From the NCBI GenBank assembly GCA_018336015.1, contig JAGXQZ010000071.1:181224-245223 (forward strand): 64,000 nt of DNA, read 5' to 3'. Source of the stretch: Algoriphagus sp. Its GTDB lineage: Bacteria > Bacteroidota > Bacteroidia > Cytophagales > Cyclobacteriaceae. Of this stretch, positions 52,101 through 60,761 are shown in pieces. How positions within the stretch are numbered: position 1 is the stretch's first letter; each line of letters begins with the position of its first letter. The position numbers were made by a program, and so were the translations under genes. Under the pieces are notes generated by a model. That model did not search any database. It was not told where the DNA came from and was given only the letters and a program-made list of their open reading frames with translations.

Positions 52101-52192
52101 GACTGACGGTCGGCACTGGCACAGCCTTGTACTTTGTACCCTTGATGTATTGGTTTTTTGATTCGTTGTCCCATAAAACCGGTGTGCGATGA
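49148..52192 (+). CDS. Efflux RND transporter permease, subunit 1
   Basis: 1014-residue inner-membrane proton-driven pump of the AcrB/MdtB superfamily. N-terminal helix VRFLLNRPIAVTMSFLALMVFAAIA, porter domain start LLPPIDVPQIVVKVTYPNASPE, TM4 GLALGIGMLIDNAIIVLDN (Asp of the proton relay), and second-half helices ESFIQPMIVVLTLPLGIAGAF and GLVVMLGIMVNDAILK. Overlaps the next RND gene by 4 bp (ATGA), so subunits 1 and 2 are coupled and may form a mixed trimer as MdtBC does. Confidence 0.93.
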   Translation: MVRFLLNRPIAVTMSFLALMVFAAIAFRLLPISLLPPIDVPQIVVKVTYPNASPESIEQNVLRQIREGLITLNGLEQMESKAGSEIGTVRLTFDYGVKMELAYIDVNEKIDRLTNALPKDLPRPEVIRINTSDIPVARVQVVPKAGTDPVEVSLLSENVLKKRIEQLPGVSLVDINGKRERIISVQPDEQALAALGMTQQELIDAVKAGNAELPGISVKDGQFRYFLRLATRVDTPKDIESLPVRSKKGVIVPLGRVAKAQYETQEMLGYHLFGMNEGMVITVHKQAAAKMNELIPELRKSLDLFLADYPQVDFELTQDQSNLLNAAISNLQTSLLFGGLFAFGVLFLFIKDFRIPLIMGISLPTSLLISFLVFYFFNISINIISLSGLALGIGMLIDNAIIVLDNITRKRESGLPLLEACVQGANEVMGALISSVLTTLAVFVPLVFLSGIAGALFYDQAVAVAAILSVSLMVAFILLPLLYWMIYRVGKRQELKGEPKAFLWVLGIYEKGFDWIFVRKKVALAFFLMLIPLGLGLGLLLKNEGLPPIEKPDATLEIDWNEPISAGQNRDRLLTLIRDIEGYTQAEAEIGVRQFLLFDGDNSIQKSLLYLLFPSQTKKEEQIARLRERLEKDYPMASYVLGDAPNAFDQLFSSNQAYYEVRWKDLNAKKPIAADKMKPWLETFPTDQWTPGPGLQEESSVVFSLLAEKLALYQIPVERVQEQLSRLFGVFTITDIRRFGEVTPIRLQESQDRFEDLLRTTRIYASDSTSYLLSEFVDYRYADQYKYVTADRGGIYQSVQVAEADPDAKAKEYISWGVAKNLAVELKGQFFRDQETLRQLIGILIISVLLLYFILAAQFESFIQPMIVVLTLPLGIAGAFLVLLLTGSSLNVMSAIGLVVMLGIMVNDAILKIDTINRLKQEMGENSTLTSSEILHIALHQAGKIRLKPILMTSITTILALIPIIFSAGLGADLQRPLVYAVIGGLTVGTGTALYFVPLMYWFFDSLSHKTGVR

Positions 52193-55100
52193 CGAATTTT
52201 CGGGTACTGATCGCCTTTGTCGTGCTGGGGATTTTGGGCTTTGCCACGGTCCCCTTGCTGTCGGTGGATCTCAATCCCCGGGAGCGCGAACCTGTACTCA
52301 CGGTCAGCTATGGGATTCCCCGCTCTTCGCCCGAACTTATCGAGAAATTGGCTACTTCGCCTCTGGAAGGTGCTTTTTCCCAACTCACCGAACTCAAGCA
52401 GATCACCTCAGTCTCCAACTACGATCGGGGCAATATCATACTTCGCTTTGACAAAAAGGCGGATATGGAACTCAAAAAGTTTGAGGTTTTAGCCCTGATT
52501 CGGCAGGTCTACCCCAAGCTGGACGAGCGGCTTTCCTATCCCAATGTGACCCAAAGCGCGGAGTATCGGAGTGATTTCAAGACGCCGATTTTGACCTACA
52601 GCGTGAATGGGCCTTTTGCCTCCTTTGAAATCCGGAAAATCACCGAGGATGTGATCAAGCCTGCCCTCACCCGATTTGCGGAAGTGGAGGAAGTGCAGAT
52701 CCGTGGAGCCAATGAGCTGCAGCTTTTTGTGACCTTCGATGCTCAGAAAATGCAGTCGTTTTGTATCAGCAGATCCTTTCTCAATCAGCAGATCAATCAG
52801 GCCTTTGGGCAGCTGTATCCTGGTACTGTCTACAATTCTAAAGGCGAGACGCTTTTTGTAACCGTGGACCGCAAGCTCAATCAGATCGATCAACTCGGGA
52901 ATCTGATCATTCAGACGGATAAAAGGATGGAGGTAAGGCTGAAAGATATCGCCTCGGTCACCTTGGAGGAGGCCGAGCCGATGAGCTTTTACCGCATCAA
53001 TGGCAACAATTCCGTGACGCTCTCGGTGTACAATCGCGACGGGGTGAATAAGGTGCTTTTGGCAAAAAACCTCAAAAACTCCATCGAATCAGCCAAAATC
53101 AACCTGCCCCCGGGTTTTGAAATCCGACTGGAAAACGATGATACGGAGTTTCTCGAGAAGGAACTCAACAAAATCTACAAGCGATCGGGCTTGTCAATTT
53201 TGATCTTGATCGCTTTCATTTTTCTGATCAACCGCAACTGGAAATACCTCAGCATTCTCTTTTTGGGCATCGTGATCAATGTGAGCTTGACGGCAATGAT
53301 CCTGTATTTTCTTCAGGTGGACATTCATTTGTACACCATTGCGGGATTGACGATCAGCTTTGGGCTCGTGGTGGACAATGCCATCGTGATGGTGGATCAC
53401 TTGCACAAGTACCGCAACCGTCATGTGTTTATGGCTTTGCTTGCGGCCTCCCTGACTACTGTGGCGGCACTGCTGCTGGTGCTGCTTTTGCCGGAGGAGG
53501 ATCGGAAGAATCTTACCGAGTTTTCCATTGTGGTATCGGTGATGCTTGGGGTGAGTTTGCTGGTTGCCTTGGTTTTTACTCCGGCCTTTTATGGCTTGCT
53601 TTTCAAAGAATCCGTGCAGCAGGGCCGAAAGCTTAAGCTTCCTCAGCTGAAAAAGCGGGTTGGCTGGCTACAGCGCTACGAAACAGGCATTGCTTGGACG
53701 GCCCGTTACCGCAAGACATTTTTGTTATTGATTTTGTTACTTTTTGGAACGCCGATTTTCTTTTTGCCTGCCAAGTGGGAAGAAAAAGAATGGTACAACA
53801 AGACCATCGGCAATACCTTTTATCAGGAAGAAATCCGTCCTTGGGTGGATAAGGCCTTGGGTGGGACCCTGCGGATGTTTGTGCGGGGAGTCTATGAGAA
53901 AAGTGTGTATCGGGAACCCGAGAAAACCCGACTGTATGTCTCAGCCAGACTTCCTTTTGGGAATACTCTGGAGCAGATGGATTTTATCATGCGGGAATTT
54001 GAGGAGTATCTCAAAGGCGTGGAGGGCATCGATCAGTTTGTGACTTTCGTTCGCTCGGGGCAAAGTGCACAGATCATCATCACCTTCAAGGAAGCCTACG
54101 AAAAAGGGGCTTTGCCTTACCAACTCAAAGGAAAACTGTCCGTCAAATCCACTGACTGGAGCGGGGCACAATGGAATATCTATGGAGTCGGGCAGGGCTT
54201 TTACACCGGAGGTGGAGGAGAGGGGATCCCATCGTTCCGGGTGCAGATGAAAGGGTACAACTTCGATGAGTTGGAGCGTCAATCGGATATTTTGGCCGAA
54301 AAACTCCTGCAGCACAAGCGGATTCAGACGGTCAATACCAATGAGCGACTGAGCTACGATGAGCAGAAAACCCAGGAATATGTCCTGCGCCTGGATCAAA
54401 ATCAGATTGCCTTGGGAGGCTCAAGTCAATACGAAATCCTAAATACCCTTCAGGACCTCTCCAAGCCTCAAGGGCCAAGTGGCTACCTGACGATGGCGGA
54501 TAAAAACTATGGTTTGATCCTGAAAGAACGGACTTCGGGTGACTTCAGCAAGTTTGATCTGGAGAAAAAAGGACTGATCAGCGGAGAAGATAAAATCCTG
54601 AAAGTGGCAGATTTTGGCACGCTCAATCTGGAAAATACCACCAATGCCCTGCACAAAGAAGACCGGCAATACATTCGAGTGGTGTCCTTTGAATACATGG
54701 GTTCGGCCAAGTTTGGCAATGAGTACCTGGACGAGGTGTTGAAAGAAATGAAAGCCCAAATGCCCATCGGTTACGAAGCCAAAAAGCAAGAATGGGGCTG
54801 GAATACGGAGCAAGCCAAGCGGCAGTATGGATTGTTGGGGCTGTTGATCGTAGCGATTTTCTTTATCTGCACCATTCTGTTTGAGAATTTCCGACAGCCG
54901 TTTTTTATTATGTTTTTGATTCCGATCAGTTTCATCGGGCTGTTTTTGATCTTTTCCGTAGGAGGGTTCAATTTTGATCGGGGAGGGTTTGCGGCATTTG
55001 TGATGCTCGGAGGCTTGGCGGTGAATGCAGGGATATTTATCGTGAATGATTTCAACAATCGCCCAAAGGGTAGGTTCAACCGGAACATTCTCAAATCCGT

Positions 55101-55287
55101 GGCGGGGAAAGCGATTCCGATTTTGCTGACCGTGTTATCTACCTGCTTTGGCTTGGTTCCATTTATCATGGACGGGCAGACAGAGGTTTTTTGGTTTTCC
55201 CTAGCCGTAGGAACGATTGGGGGCTTGGTGTTCAGTATGGTGGGGGTGTTTTGGATATTACCGTTGATGATGTGGAGGAAGGTTTGA
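52189..55287 (+). CDS. Efflux RND transporter permease, subunit 2
   Basis: 1032 residues with the same fold as subunit 1 but clearly different sequence. Start FRVLIAFVVLGILGFATVPLLSVDLNPRE, TM4 GLTISFGLVVDNAIVMVDHLHKYRNR, late helices GLLIVAIFFICTILFENFRQPFF and FVMLGGLAVNAGIFIVNDFNNR. The porter domain has unusual glycine-rich stretches (GVGQGFYTGGGGEGIPSF). No TolC-type outer-membrane gene follows; a channel encoded elsewhere is presumably used. Substrate unknown. Confidence 0.92.
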   Translation: MTNFRVLIAFVVLGILGFATVPLLSVDLNPREREPVLTVSYGIPRSSPELIEKLATSPLEGAFSQLTELKQITSVSNYDRGNIILRFDKKADMELKKFEVLALIRQVYPKLDERLSYPNVTQSAEYRSDFKTPILTYSVNGPFASFEIRKITEDVIKPALTRFAEVEEVQIRGANELQLFVTFDAQKMQSFCISRSFLNQQINQAFGQLYPGTVYNSKGETLFVTVDRKLNQIDQLGNLIIQTDKRMEVRLKDIASVTLEEAEPMSFYRINGNNSVTLSVYNRDGVNKVLLAKNLKNSIESAKINLPPGFEIRLENDDTEFLEKELNKIYKRSGLSILILIAFIFLINRNWKYLSILFLGIVINVSLTAMILYFLQVDIHLYTIAGLTISFGLVVDNAIVMVDHLHKYRNRHVFMALLAASLTTVAALLLVLLLPEEDRKNLTEFSIVVSVMLGVSLLVALVFTPAFYGLLFKESVQQGRKLKLPQLKKRVGWLQRYETGIAWTARYRKTFLLLILLLFGTPIFFLPAKWEEKEWYNKTIGNTFYQEEIRPWVDKALGGTLRMFVRGVYEKSVYREPEKTRLYVSARLPFGNTLEQMDFIMREFEEYLKGVEGIDQFVTFVRSGQSAQIIITFKEAYEKGALPYQLKGKLSVKSTDWSGAQWNIYGVGQGFYTGGGGEGIPSFRVQMKGYNFDELERQSDILAEKLLQHKRIQTVNTNERLSYDEQKTQEYVLRLDQNQIALGGSSQYEILNTLQDLSKPQGPSGYLTMADKNYGLILKERTSGDFSKFDLEKKGLISGEDKILKVADFGTLNLENTTNALHKEDRQYIRVVSFEYMGSAKFGNEYLDEVLKEMKAQMPIGYEAKKQEWGWNTEQAKRQYGLLGLLIVAIFFICTILFENFRQPFFIMFLIPISFIGLFLIFSVGGFNFDRGGFAAFVMLGGLAVNAGIFIVNDFNNRPKGRFNRNILKSVAGKAIPILLTVLSTCFGLVPFIMDGQTEVFWFSLAVGTIGGLVFSMVGVFWILPLMMWRKV

Positions 55288-55364
55288 ATTTTTTGAACCT
55301 AAATAATCAGGGTTGTTGATCAAAAATTGGCAATCCTTTAAAATGATGTGCTTGGTAACAGATC

Positions 55365-55630
55365 GCCCTTTCAGGGCTCTAATTACTTTATGCAATTCAT
55401 GCCCCAAATTCAATTTGGGGCTGTTATAATTTGCGCCTTCAGCGCAACGATCAAGCTAAGTCAATTACCAATGTTGTTTTGCCCTCAAATCAGTTGATAC
55501 TTACGGAGAAACTTTGATGCACATCCTTGTGCCGGCGGCACAACCTGTAAAAGCCCTGCCTTCCGCAGGCAGGCCAGAATTCAATTCTGGGCTGAAATGT
55601 GATTTTTATTTTCCAGAGTGCTGAAAGCAC
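55365..55630. repeat. Cluster of seven palindromes (REP-like) between the RND operon and GH5
   Basis: Within ~270 bp of non-coding DNA: GCCCT-ttc-AGGGC (55365-55377); GCCCCAAATT-c-AATTTGGGGC (55401-55421); TTGCGC-cttca-GCGCAA (55431-55447); TTGTGCC-ggc-GGCACAA (55527-55543); CTGCCT-tccgc-AGGCAG (55556-55572); CCAGAATT-c-AATTCTGG (55574-55590); GTGCT-gaa-AGCAC (55618-55630). Two have the same centre AATTCAATT. They resemble the dispersed hairpin repeats of Bacteroidota intergenic DNA (RAYT/IS200-associated REPs). The rest of 55288-55722 holds nothing else I can name. Confidence 0.75.
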
Positions 55631-55722
55631 GATCTGTAGAATAAAGAATTTCAGATTAAGACAGGATCGGTTTTTCCCTATAAAAAGGTATTTTCCTTTT
55701 TCAAACTCAACCTATTTTGTCT

Positions 55723-56871
55723 ATGAACCTTTCTGATTCTCGTCGGGATTTTATGAAAAAAGCGGCTTTGGCTACCGCAGGAGCAAGTTTGTTGCCGTAT
55801 TCTTCTTTTTCGGAAGTTAAAAGTAAAAACAAACTTCCCGCTTGGAAAGGCTTCAATTTGCTGGACTTTTTCTCCCATAACCCAGATCAGGGAAGGCCAA
55901 CAAAACCTGCCTACATCCAGTGGATCGCCGATTGGGGCTTTGATTTTGTCCGGGTTCCGATTTCATATCCCTCCTATTTGAACATCGATCGCAGCAGACC
56001 GATTCGGCCGGATGAGGTATTGAATTTTGATGAAAGCCGATTGGAAAAAGTAGATGCATTGGTGGAGCGGGCCATCAAGCATGGTCTGCATGTAAGTTTA
56101 AACTTACATCGTGCTCCGGGATTCTGCATCAATGCGGGATTTGAGGAGCCGTATAACCTCTGGAAAGATCAGGAGGCTTTGGAAGCCTTTTGTGCGCATT
56201 GGGAAATGTGGGCCAAGCGCTATAGGGGAATTTCCTCCAAAAGACTCAGCTTTGATCTGGTGAATGAACCGTTTCAGCGGGAAAATCCCAACGATCAGCA
56301 CAGCCCCGGTGGGCCGGTAGATGTGGTGGACTATCATCGGGTGGCCAAAGCGGCTTTGGAAACCATTAAATCAGTCAAAAAATCCCGGTTGGTCATTGCC
56401 GATGGCAATGGGGGCGGGGGAATTGCCGTGCCGGAATTGGCCGATTTGGACTTGTCGCAGAGCTGCCGGGGGTATCATCCTTTTCCGATTTCCCACTACA
56501 AAGCCAGCTGGGTCTATAAAGATCCGGAATCTGTGCCACCGGTGGATTGGCCTTTGCAGCAAGGGGAGAATTCGCTTGATATTGATAACATCCGAAACTA
56601 CTATGCCCCGTGGAAAGCCTTGATTGACCAGGGAGTTGGAGTCCACTGTGGGGAATGCGGCTGCTTCAATCAGACGCCCCACGAGGTGTTTTTGGCGTGG
56701 TTTGGAGATGTCCTGCAGGTGTTGAAAGAAATGGAAGTAGGCTTTGGAATCTGGGAGTTTTCCGGGGCTTTTGGGGTGCTCAATTCCGGCCGAAAGGACG
56801 TGGTTTACGAGGATTGGTATGGAGAAAAGCTCGATCGGAAGTTTTTGGAGTTGTTGAAGGCGCAGATTTGA
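55723..56871 (+). CDS. Glycoside hydrolase family 5 (cellulase-type) protein, Tat-exported
   Basis: About 382 residues from the ATG at 55723. Twin-arginine signal SRRDFMKKAALATAGASLLP. (alpha/beta)8 barrel of the GH5 kind: KGFNLLDFF, FDFVRVPISYPSYL, LHVSLNLHRAPGF (conserved His), FDLVNEPFQ with the acid/base Glu (~187), and VHCGECGCF with the probable nucleophile Glu (~309). Acts on beta-1,4- or related glucans or mannans; exact substrate unknown. Placed after the palindrome cluster, with no clear operon partner. Confidence 0.9.
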   Translation: MNLSDSRRDFMKKAALATAGASLLPYSSFSEVKSKNKLPAWKGFNLLDFFSHNPDQGRPTKPAYIQWIADWGFDFVRVPISYPSYLNIDRSRPIRPDEVLNFDESRLEKVDALVERAIKHGLHVSLNLHRAPGFCINAGFEEPYNLWKDQEALEAFCAHWEMWAKRYRGISSKRLSFDLVNEPFQRENPNDQHSPGGPVDVVDYHRVAKAALETIKSVKKSRLVIADGNGGGGIAVPELADLDLSQSCRGYHPFPISHYKASWVYKDPESVPPVDWPLQQGENSLDIDNIRNYYAPWKALIDQGVGVHCGECGCFNQTPHEVFLAWFGDVLQVLKEMEVGFGIWEFSGAFGVLNSGRKDVVYEDWYGEKLDRKFLELLKAQI

Positions 56872-56900
56872 TATTTATGCACCTTATGAAAGACAATCAT

Positions 56901-56937
56901 CCCTGCAATTCTAAAATTCAATTTTAGAATTGCAGGG
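56901..56937. repeat. Perfect 18-bp-arm palindrome centred on AATTCAATT
   Basis: CCCTGCAATTCTAAAATT and AATTTTAGAATTGCAGGG around a single C, about 30 bp after the GH5 stop. The centre is the same AATTCAATT as two palindromes of the 55.4-55.6 kb cluster, so it probably belongs to the same family. It could also serve as a terminator, although no T-run follows immediately. Confidence 0.7.
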
Positions 56938-56972
56938 ATAAATTTTTTGTAAGTATTTGGAATTCAATAGGA

Positions 56973-57005
56973 AGACCTGACAGGTTTTCAAAACCTGTCA
57001 GGTCT
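56973..57005. repeat. Perfect 16-bp-arm palindrome (ACCTGACAGG type)
   Basis: AGACCTGACAGGTTTT and AAAACCTGTCAGGTCT around a single C. This hairpin sequence is one I know as dispersed in many Bacteroidota genomes. It lies between convergent genes (GH5 and the Gfo/Idh gene) and may also stop transcription from either side. Confidence 0.7.
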
Positions 57006-57013
57006 GGACTACC

Positions 57014-57046
57014 CAAAAAAATCCCGAACACTTTCCTGTCCGGGAC
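57014..57046 (-). terminator. Terminator of the Gfo/Idh/MocA gene
   Basis: On the minus strand GTCCCGGACA pairs with TGTTCGGGAT (one bulge) and is followed by seven T. Confidence 0.8.
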
Positions 57047-57068
57047 TTGATTTCTTTTTCACTTAATC

Positions 57069-57090
57069 CTCGTGCTGAGCTTGTCGAAGC
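57069..57090. repeat. Dispersed GAGCTTGTCGAAGC-type motif
   Basis: CGTGCTGAGCTTGTCGAAGC just downstream of the Gfo/Idh stop contains the GAGCTTGTCGAAG word found as a dispersed intergenic repeat in many bacteria. Only one copy is visible here. Confidence 0.45.
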
Positions 57091-57091
57091 A

Positions 57092-58459
57092 TCAAACCTT
57101 ACTCGGCTCCGGATGCACCCAAGGCCCACGGTAAGGTCTACGAAGCTTGGCAGTCGCTTCAGGGTCGTTGAGTACGGTCATGGTTTTGGGGTCATAGCGA
57201 AGCGGTCGGCCTCCGAGCTCCATGGAGATATTAGCAAGAATACAGGAGGCAGTGGAAATATGCCCGTCTTCCACATCAGCTACCGGCAAGGTGTTTTTAT
57301 CGATGGACTCCAACCAGTTTTTCATGTGCAGACGAGTGGCCGGTGCGGCATTGAGTTCGATTCGATCTTCAGTTAAGTCCTCAGGGTATTGCTCCCGCTC
57401 AAATAAGCAGTCAAAATGGATTTTTTCGGCTTTGGTATCAACAGGGAAAAAATCTGCCTGCATGGTACTTCCTGCCAGCATTCCTTTTTCTCCGTAGATT
57501 TTGAATGACCAGGGATACTCTGGATCTGGGGCATTGCCCCAAGTGCGATGTTGCCAGACCACTTGTAGCTCTGGAAATTCAAAAATGGCAGTCTGAGTAT
57601 CGGAGATGTTGGACTTGCCTTCTTTTTGTACCAGAATTCCGCCCGTGGAGGTAATCTGGGTTGGCCAGCCAAGCTTCAGCATCCAGCGAACCGTATCCAG
57701 CATGTGCACACACATGTCACCGGTGATGCCGTTGCCATATTCCATGAAGGTTCTCCACCAGCGGATATGTGGGAGTCCATCGTAAGGTCTCATGGGCGCA
57801 GGACCTGTCCACATTTCATAATCAAAAAAGTCAGGAACGGGCTCGACCGGAGGATTTCCATTGGCCCTCATGTGGAAATAGCAACAAACTTCGACATGAC
57901 TGATTTTGCCCAGTTTTCCGGTATCGATGATTTGTTTTTTGGCATCGATGAGGTGAGGTGTGCTTTTGCGTTGGGTGCCGATCTGGCACACTCGCTTGTA
58001 TTTTCGGGCTGCAGCGAGGATAGCTTCCCCCTCGATCACGTCGACCGAAATTGGTTTTTGCAAATAGACATGGGCTCCTGATTTCATGGCCTCGATTGCT
58101 TGCAGGGCATGCCAGTGATCCGGCGAACCGATCAGCACGAGGTCGCATTTGTGTTTCTTGAGGAGTTCGCGATAGTCTCCAAACAGCTCAGGGACTTTTT
58201 TGGATTTTTGGCGCTGAGAGACAAGCTCTCCTGCGGCCTTGAGTAGATTTTTATCGACGTCGCAGAGCGCGACTACTTCTACATCGGCTACTTGGATCAG
58301 TCGAAAAAGGTCGGATTTGCCATACCAACCGGTACCGATTAGGGCGACTTTGAGCGGACCTTCTGCATCTTTGAAGTCCATGCCAAACAGGCCAAAACTG
58401 GCCAAAGTCATCATGGCGCTGGAGCTTTTGATAAAATCTCTCCGATTGAGTTGATTCAT
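57092..58459 (-). CDS. Gfo/Idh/MocA family oxidoreductase, Tat-exported
   Basis: About 455 residues from the ATG complementary to 58457-58459; upstream residues to 58498 are unlikely. Twin-arginine signal NRRDFIKSSSAMMTLASFG. Rossmann motif VALIGTGWYGKSDLFRLI (~37-54) and EKP-like LQKPISVDVIEGEAI, whose lysine is the usual catalytic residue. Typical C-terminal half with HMLDTVRWMLKLGWPTQI. Tat export fits a protein that folds with NAD(P) before transport. Acts probably on a sugar or sugar derivative; substrate unknown. Confidence 0.9.
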   Translation of the reverse strand: MNQLNRRDFIKSSSAMMTLASFGLFGMDFKDAEGPLKVALIGTGWYGKSDLFRLIQVADVEVVALCDVDKNLLKAAGELVSQRQKSKKVPELFGDYRELLKKHKCDLVLIGSPDHWHALQAIEAMKSGAHVYLQKPISVDVIEGEAILAAARKYKRVCQIGTQRKSTPHLIDAKKQIIDTGKLGKISHVEVCCYFHMRANGNPPVEPVPDFFDYEMWTGPAPMRPYDGLPHIRWWRTFMEYGNGITGDMCVHMLDTVRWMLKLGWPTQITSTGGILVQKEGKSNISDTQTAIFEFPELQVVWQHRTWGNAPDPEYPWSFKIYGEKGMLAGSTMQADFFPVDTKAEKIHFDCLFEREQYPEDLTEDRIELNAAPATRLHMKNWLESIDKNTLPVADVEDGHISTASCILANISMELGGRPLRYDPKTMTVLNDPEATAKLRRPYRGPWVHPEPSKV

Positions 58460-58560
58460 AGGTTTTTGGGTTAAAGAGTGACGAATTTCAAGATACAAAA
58501 AGGAGACTCAGATGCAAACTGGGCTGGGATGATCGGATCGGATAGGGGGCTGACAGGTGA

Positions 58561-60648
58561 TTACTTTTTTCCGGGATGATAGACTCGTGCTGCCTTTTTC
58601 AATACTTGTTCTTTATCCAACGTCATGGGTTTCAGTTCACGCTTGACAAAGCGCTCCATCTGATCCGCATAATGAGGTGAATCGGGTCGGTTGCTGGCAC
58701 CATAGACATTGATCGATTCCAAGACCGGGAGGCCTTCCCCGAAGCGGGCCATCAAAATGTAAGATTCCCCCTGCACAGCTTTTCTACGTCCGTTTTCCCA
58801 AGGAGTAGATCGGATCGCCGCGAGCACATCATCCAGGCCCCAAAGTGGCAGCGACTTTTCCCCTCGCACGAGCCGCTGGTATTCTCCGAGTGTAATGAGT
58901 TCTTTTCCAAAATGAGTTTCAAAATGCTTTTTTGCTTCCTGGAGCCCCTTTACCGCTTCTTCTTCGGTGAGGACAGTCTCAAAACTTCTTCCCGACTTGG
59001 CAAACTCCTCCCACCAATAGTAATAGACAAAGGCAAAAAGGGCGGCTCCTTCACTGTCGGCGGAAGCTTCCTTGTTCCAGTTTCTCAAGGCCTTGATCTG
59101 CTGTGCTACCTCTGGATACTTTTCAGGAGATAAAGAAAAAAGCGAATTCAAGTCGGTGCGGAAAGCCAGGTTCTGAGGCAAGGTCTGATCGAATTTGATC
59201 CGCTCAAATTGTTCCCAGGAAATTCTTCCTGTATCCGTCATCAGTTCCCGGAATCTGAGCGAACGATTGTTATCCCGGAGGTCAAAGCCCATTTCTATAG
59301 GGTAATTTTCCGATGCTAGATTGTCTTCAAAGGCGCTCGCTTTGAATGGCGAATGGTTGGTGTTGTAGAGGTAGCCGGATTTGGGATTGATTTGCTGAGG
59401 AAGGTCAGAAAAGGAGTGATATGCTGTCCAAAGGGTCCTTTTGGTATTTCCAGGAACAGTTCCGCTGTAGTCAAAACCAGGAGTTCGCTGGGGCAAAAGC
59501 CCATTGCTGACAAAGAAGATCGTGTCGTATTTGTCAGCATAGACGGTATTGAAATTGGTCAGTTGCATGCTGGACATGGCGGCTTTCCATTCGGAGAAAT
59601 TCTTCGCCTTGTTCATTTTCCACCACTGCTCAGGGGCTCCGACTCGGTCCAAAGCTCCAAATCGAATCGCAAAGGCACCTTGCTCGGTGACCAAAGTTGG
59701 GCCATAGATCGATTTCCAGACTTTCTTAGGAACGGGCACCGTAATCCAGTCCCACAGCCGGACTTTCAGCCAGACGATCTTGGATTCAAGTTCGAGCCAT
59801 TCTCCATCCACGAGGTATTCCTCCTCGTCTTCCGGATTGAGTTCCAGCTGGTATAGATCCAAAAAGTCAGGTGAATTCACCGTATGCGCCCAGCCCAAGT
59901 GTTCATTTACGCCATGGAAAATCATCGCTCCACCTGGGAAAAGTCCTCCCAAAGCATTCCAGCCCTCTTCTGAATTGAGATGGGCTTCGTACCAAGCCAC
60001 GGGGCCTTCGAGCGGCTGGTGAGAGTTGATGGCTAGAAAGGCTTCTTCGGAATCCGTTCGTGTTGGGTGAATGGCGATGGCATTGGAGCCTTTGGGTAAG
60101 GTATCCTCGGGAATCAAGTCCACATTTCCTCCCACGATGGCCTGCACTGCCCGATCTGCACCTGACATTTGGGCTAGTGAAAGGATGTAAGCGGAGATGA
60201 TTTCTTTGGGATTGATCGGGAAGGCAGGGCCATACAGGACTTCCTCCGGATGATGGTAGGCGTAGTCATTGAGTCCTGCGGCATACCCTTCCAGGACTTT
60301 TTTGAATTCGGGAGAAAAGCTGGAATCGTATTTTTCTTTGGCGATTTCTCGAGTTTCCAACAGGTGAACAAAAAAATCAATTCCCGCACCCTGCTCTCCA
60401 AATACCCTTCCGGTCAGGGCTTTTCCTGCCAAAACTGTCTTTTGGATCGTCTCAAAATCATCCTCCGCATGAGCCCATGCCAGCCCATAGGCTACATCGG
60501 CATCACTTTTTCCGAAAATATGAGGCACGCCAAATTCATCTCGGGCGATTTTCACCTGTGTGGTGTCCCAATTGGTGGGTTTAAGGACCCGCTGGCAACC
60601 GATGGAGAAAATAAATAAGAAGAGGAAAGTAAGGATTCTGAGCTTCAT
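58561..60648 (-). CDS. Penicillin acylase family lipoprotein (Ntn hydrolase)
   Basis: About 695 residues from the ATG complementary to 60646-60648. That start leads into a lipoprotein signal (RILTFLLFLFIFSIGCQ, lipobox IGC); the frame is open to 60726. Alpha-chain start ARDEFGVPHIFGKSDADVAYGLAWAHAEDDF. The autocatalytic serine that becomes the N-terminus of the beta chain is in LPKGSNAIAIHP (~185-197). NSPDFLDLYQLEL follows. Relatives hydrolyse amide bonds of beta-lactams, acyl-homoserine lactones or cyclic lipopeptides, so quorum quenching is possible but not shown. Confidence 0.92.
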   Translation of the reverse strand: MKLRILTFLFLFIFSIGCQRVLKPTNWDTTQVKIARDEFGVPHIFGKSDADVAYGLAWAHAEDDFETIQKTVLAGKALTGRVFGEQGAGIDFFVHLLETREIAKEKYDSSFSPEFKKVLEGYAAGLNDYAYHHPEEVLYGPAFPINPKEIISAYILSLAQMSGADRAVQAIVGGNVDLIPEDTLPKGSNAIAIHPTRTDSEEAFLAINSHQPLEGPVAWYEAHLNSEEGWNALGGLFPGGAMIFHGVNEHLGWAHTVNSPDFLDLYQLELNPEDEEEYLVDGEWLELESKIVWLKVRLWDWITVPVPKKVWKSIYGPTLVTEQGAFAIRFGALDRVGAPEQWWKMNKAKNFSEWKAAMSSMQLTNFNTVYADKYDTIFFVSNGLLPQRTPGFDYSGTVPGNTKRTLWTAYHSFSDLPQQINPKSGYLYNTNHSPFKASAFEDNLASENYPIEMGFDLRDNNRSLRFRELMTDTGRISWEQFERIKFDQTLPQNLAFRTDLNSLFSLSPEKYPEVAQQIKALRNWNKEASADSEGAALFAFVYYYWWEEFAKSGRSFETVLTEEEAVKGLQEAKKHFETHFGKELITLGEYQRLVRGEKSLPLWGLDDVLAAIRSTPWENGRRKAVQGESYILMARFGEGLPVLESINVYGASNRPDSPHYADQMERFVKRELKPMTLDKEQVLKKAARVYHPGKK

Positions 60649-60682
60649 GAATTTTGGGCGGAAATGGAAACTCAAGAATAAC

Positions 60683-60711
60683 AAAAAAGCCAACCAATTG
60701 GCCGGCTTTTG
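60683..60711 (-). terminator. Terminator downstream of the 5'-nucleotidase-like gene
   Basis: On the minus strand AAAAGCCGGCC pairs with GGTTGGCTTTT (mismatches in the middle) and continues into TTTTTTG. The A-run on the other side may allow weak use in the opposite direction. Confidence 0.65.
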
Positions 60712-60761
60712 GGGGTGAACAAACACTTTTCTCTATCCTTTTTTACTCAATTTTTTATTGA

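Noticed and set aside
55365..55630. CRISPR array
   Set aside because: The palindromes differ in arm sequence and spacing, there are no identical repeats with regular spacers, and no cas gene is present.
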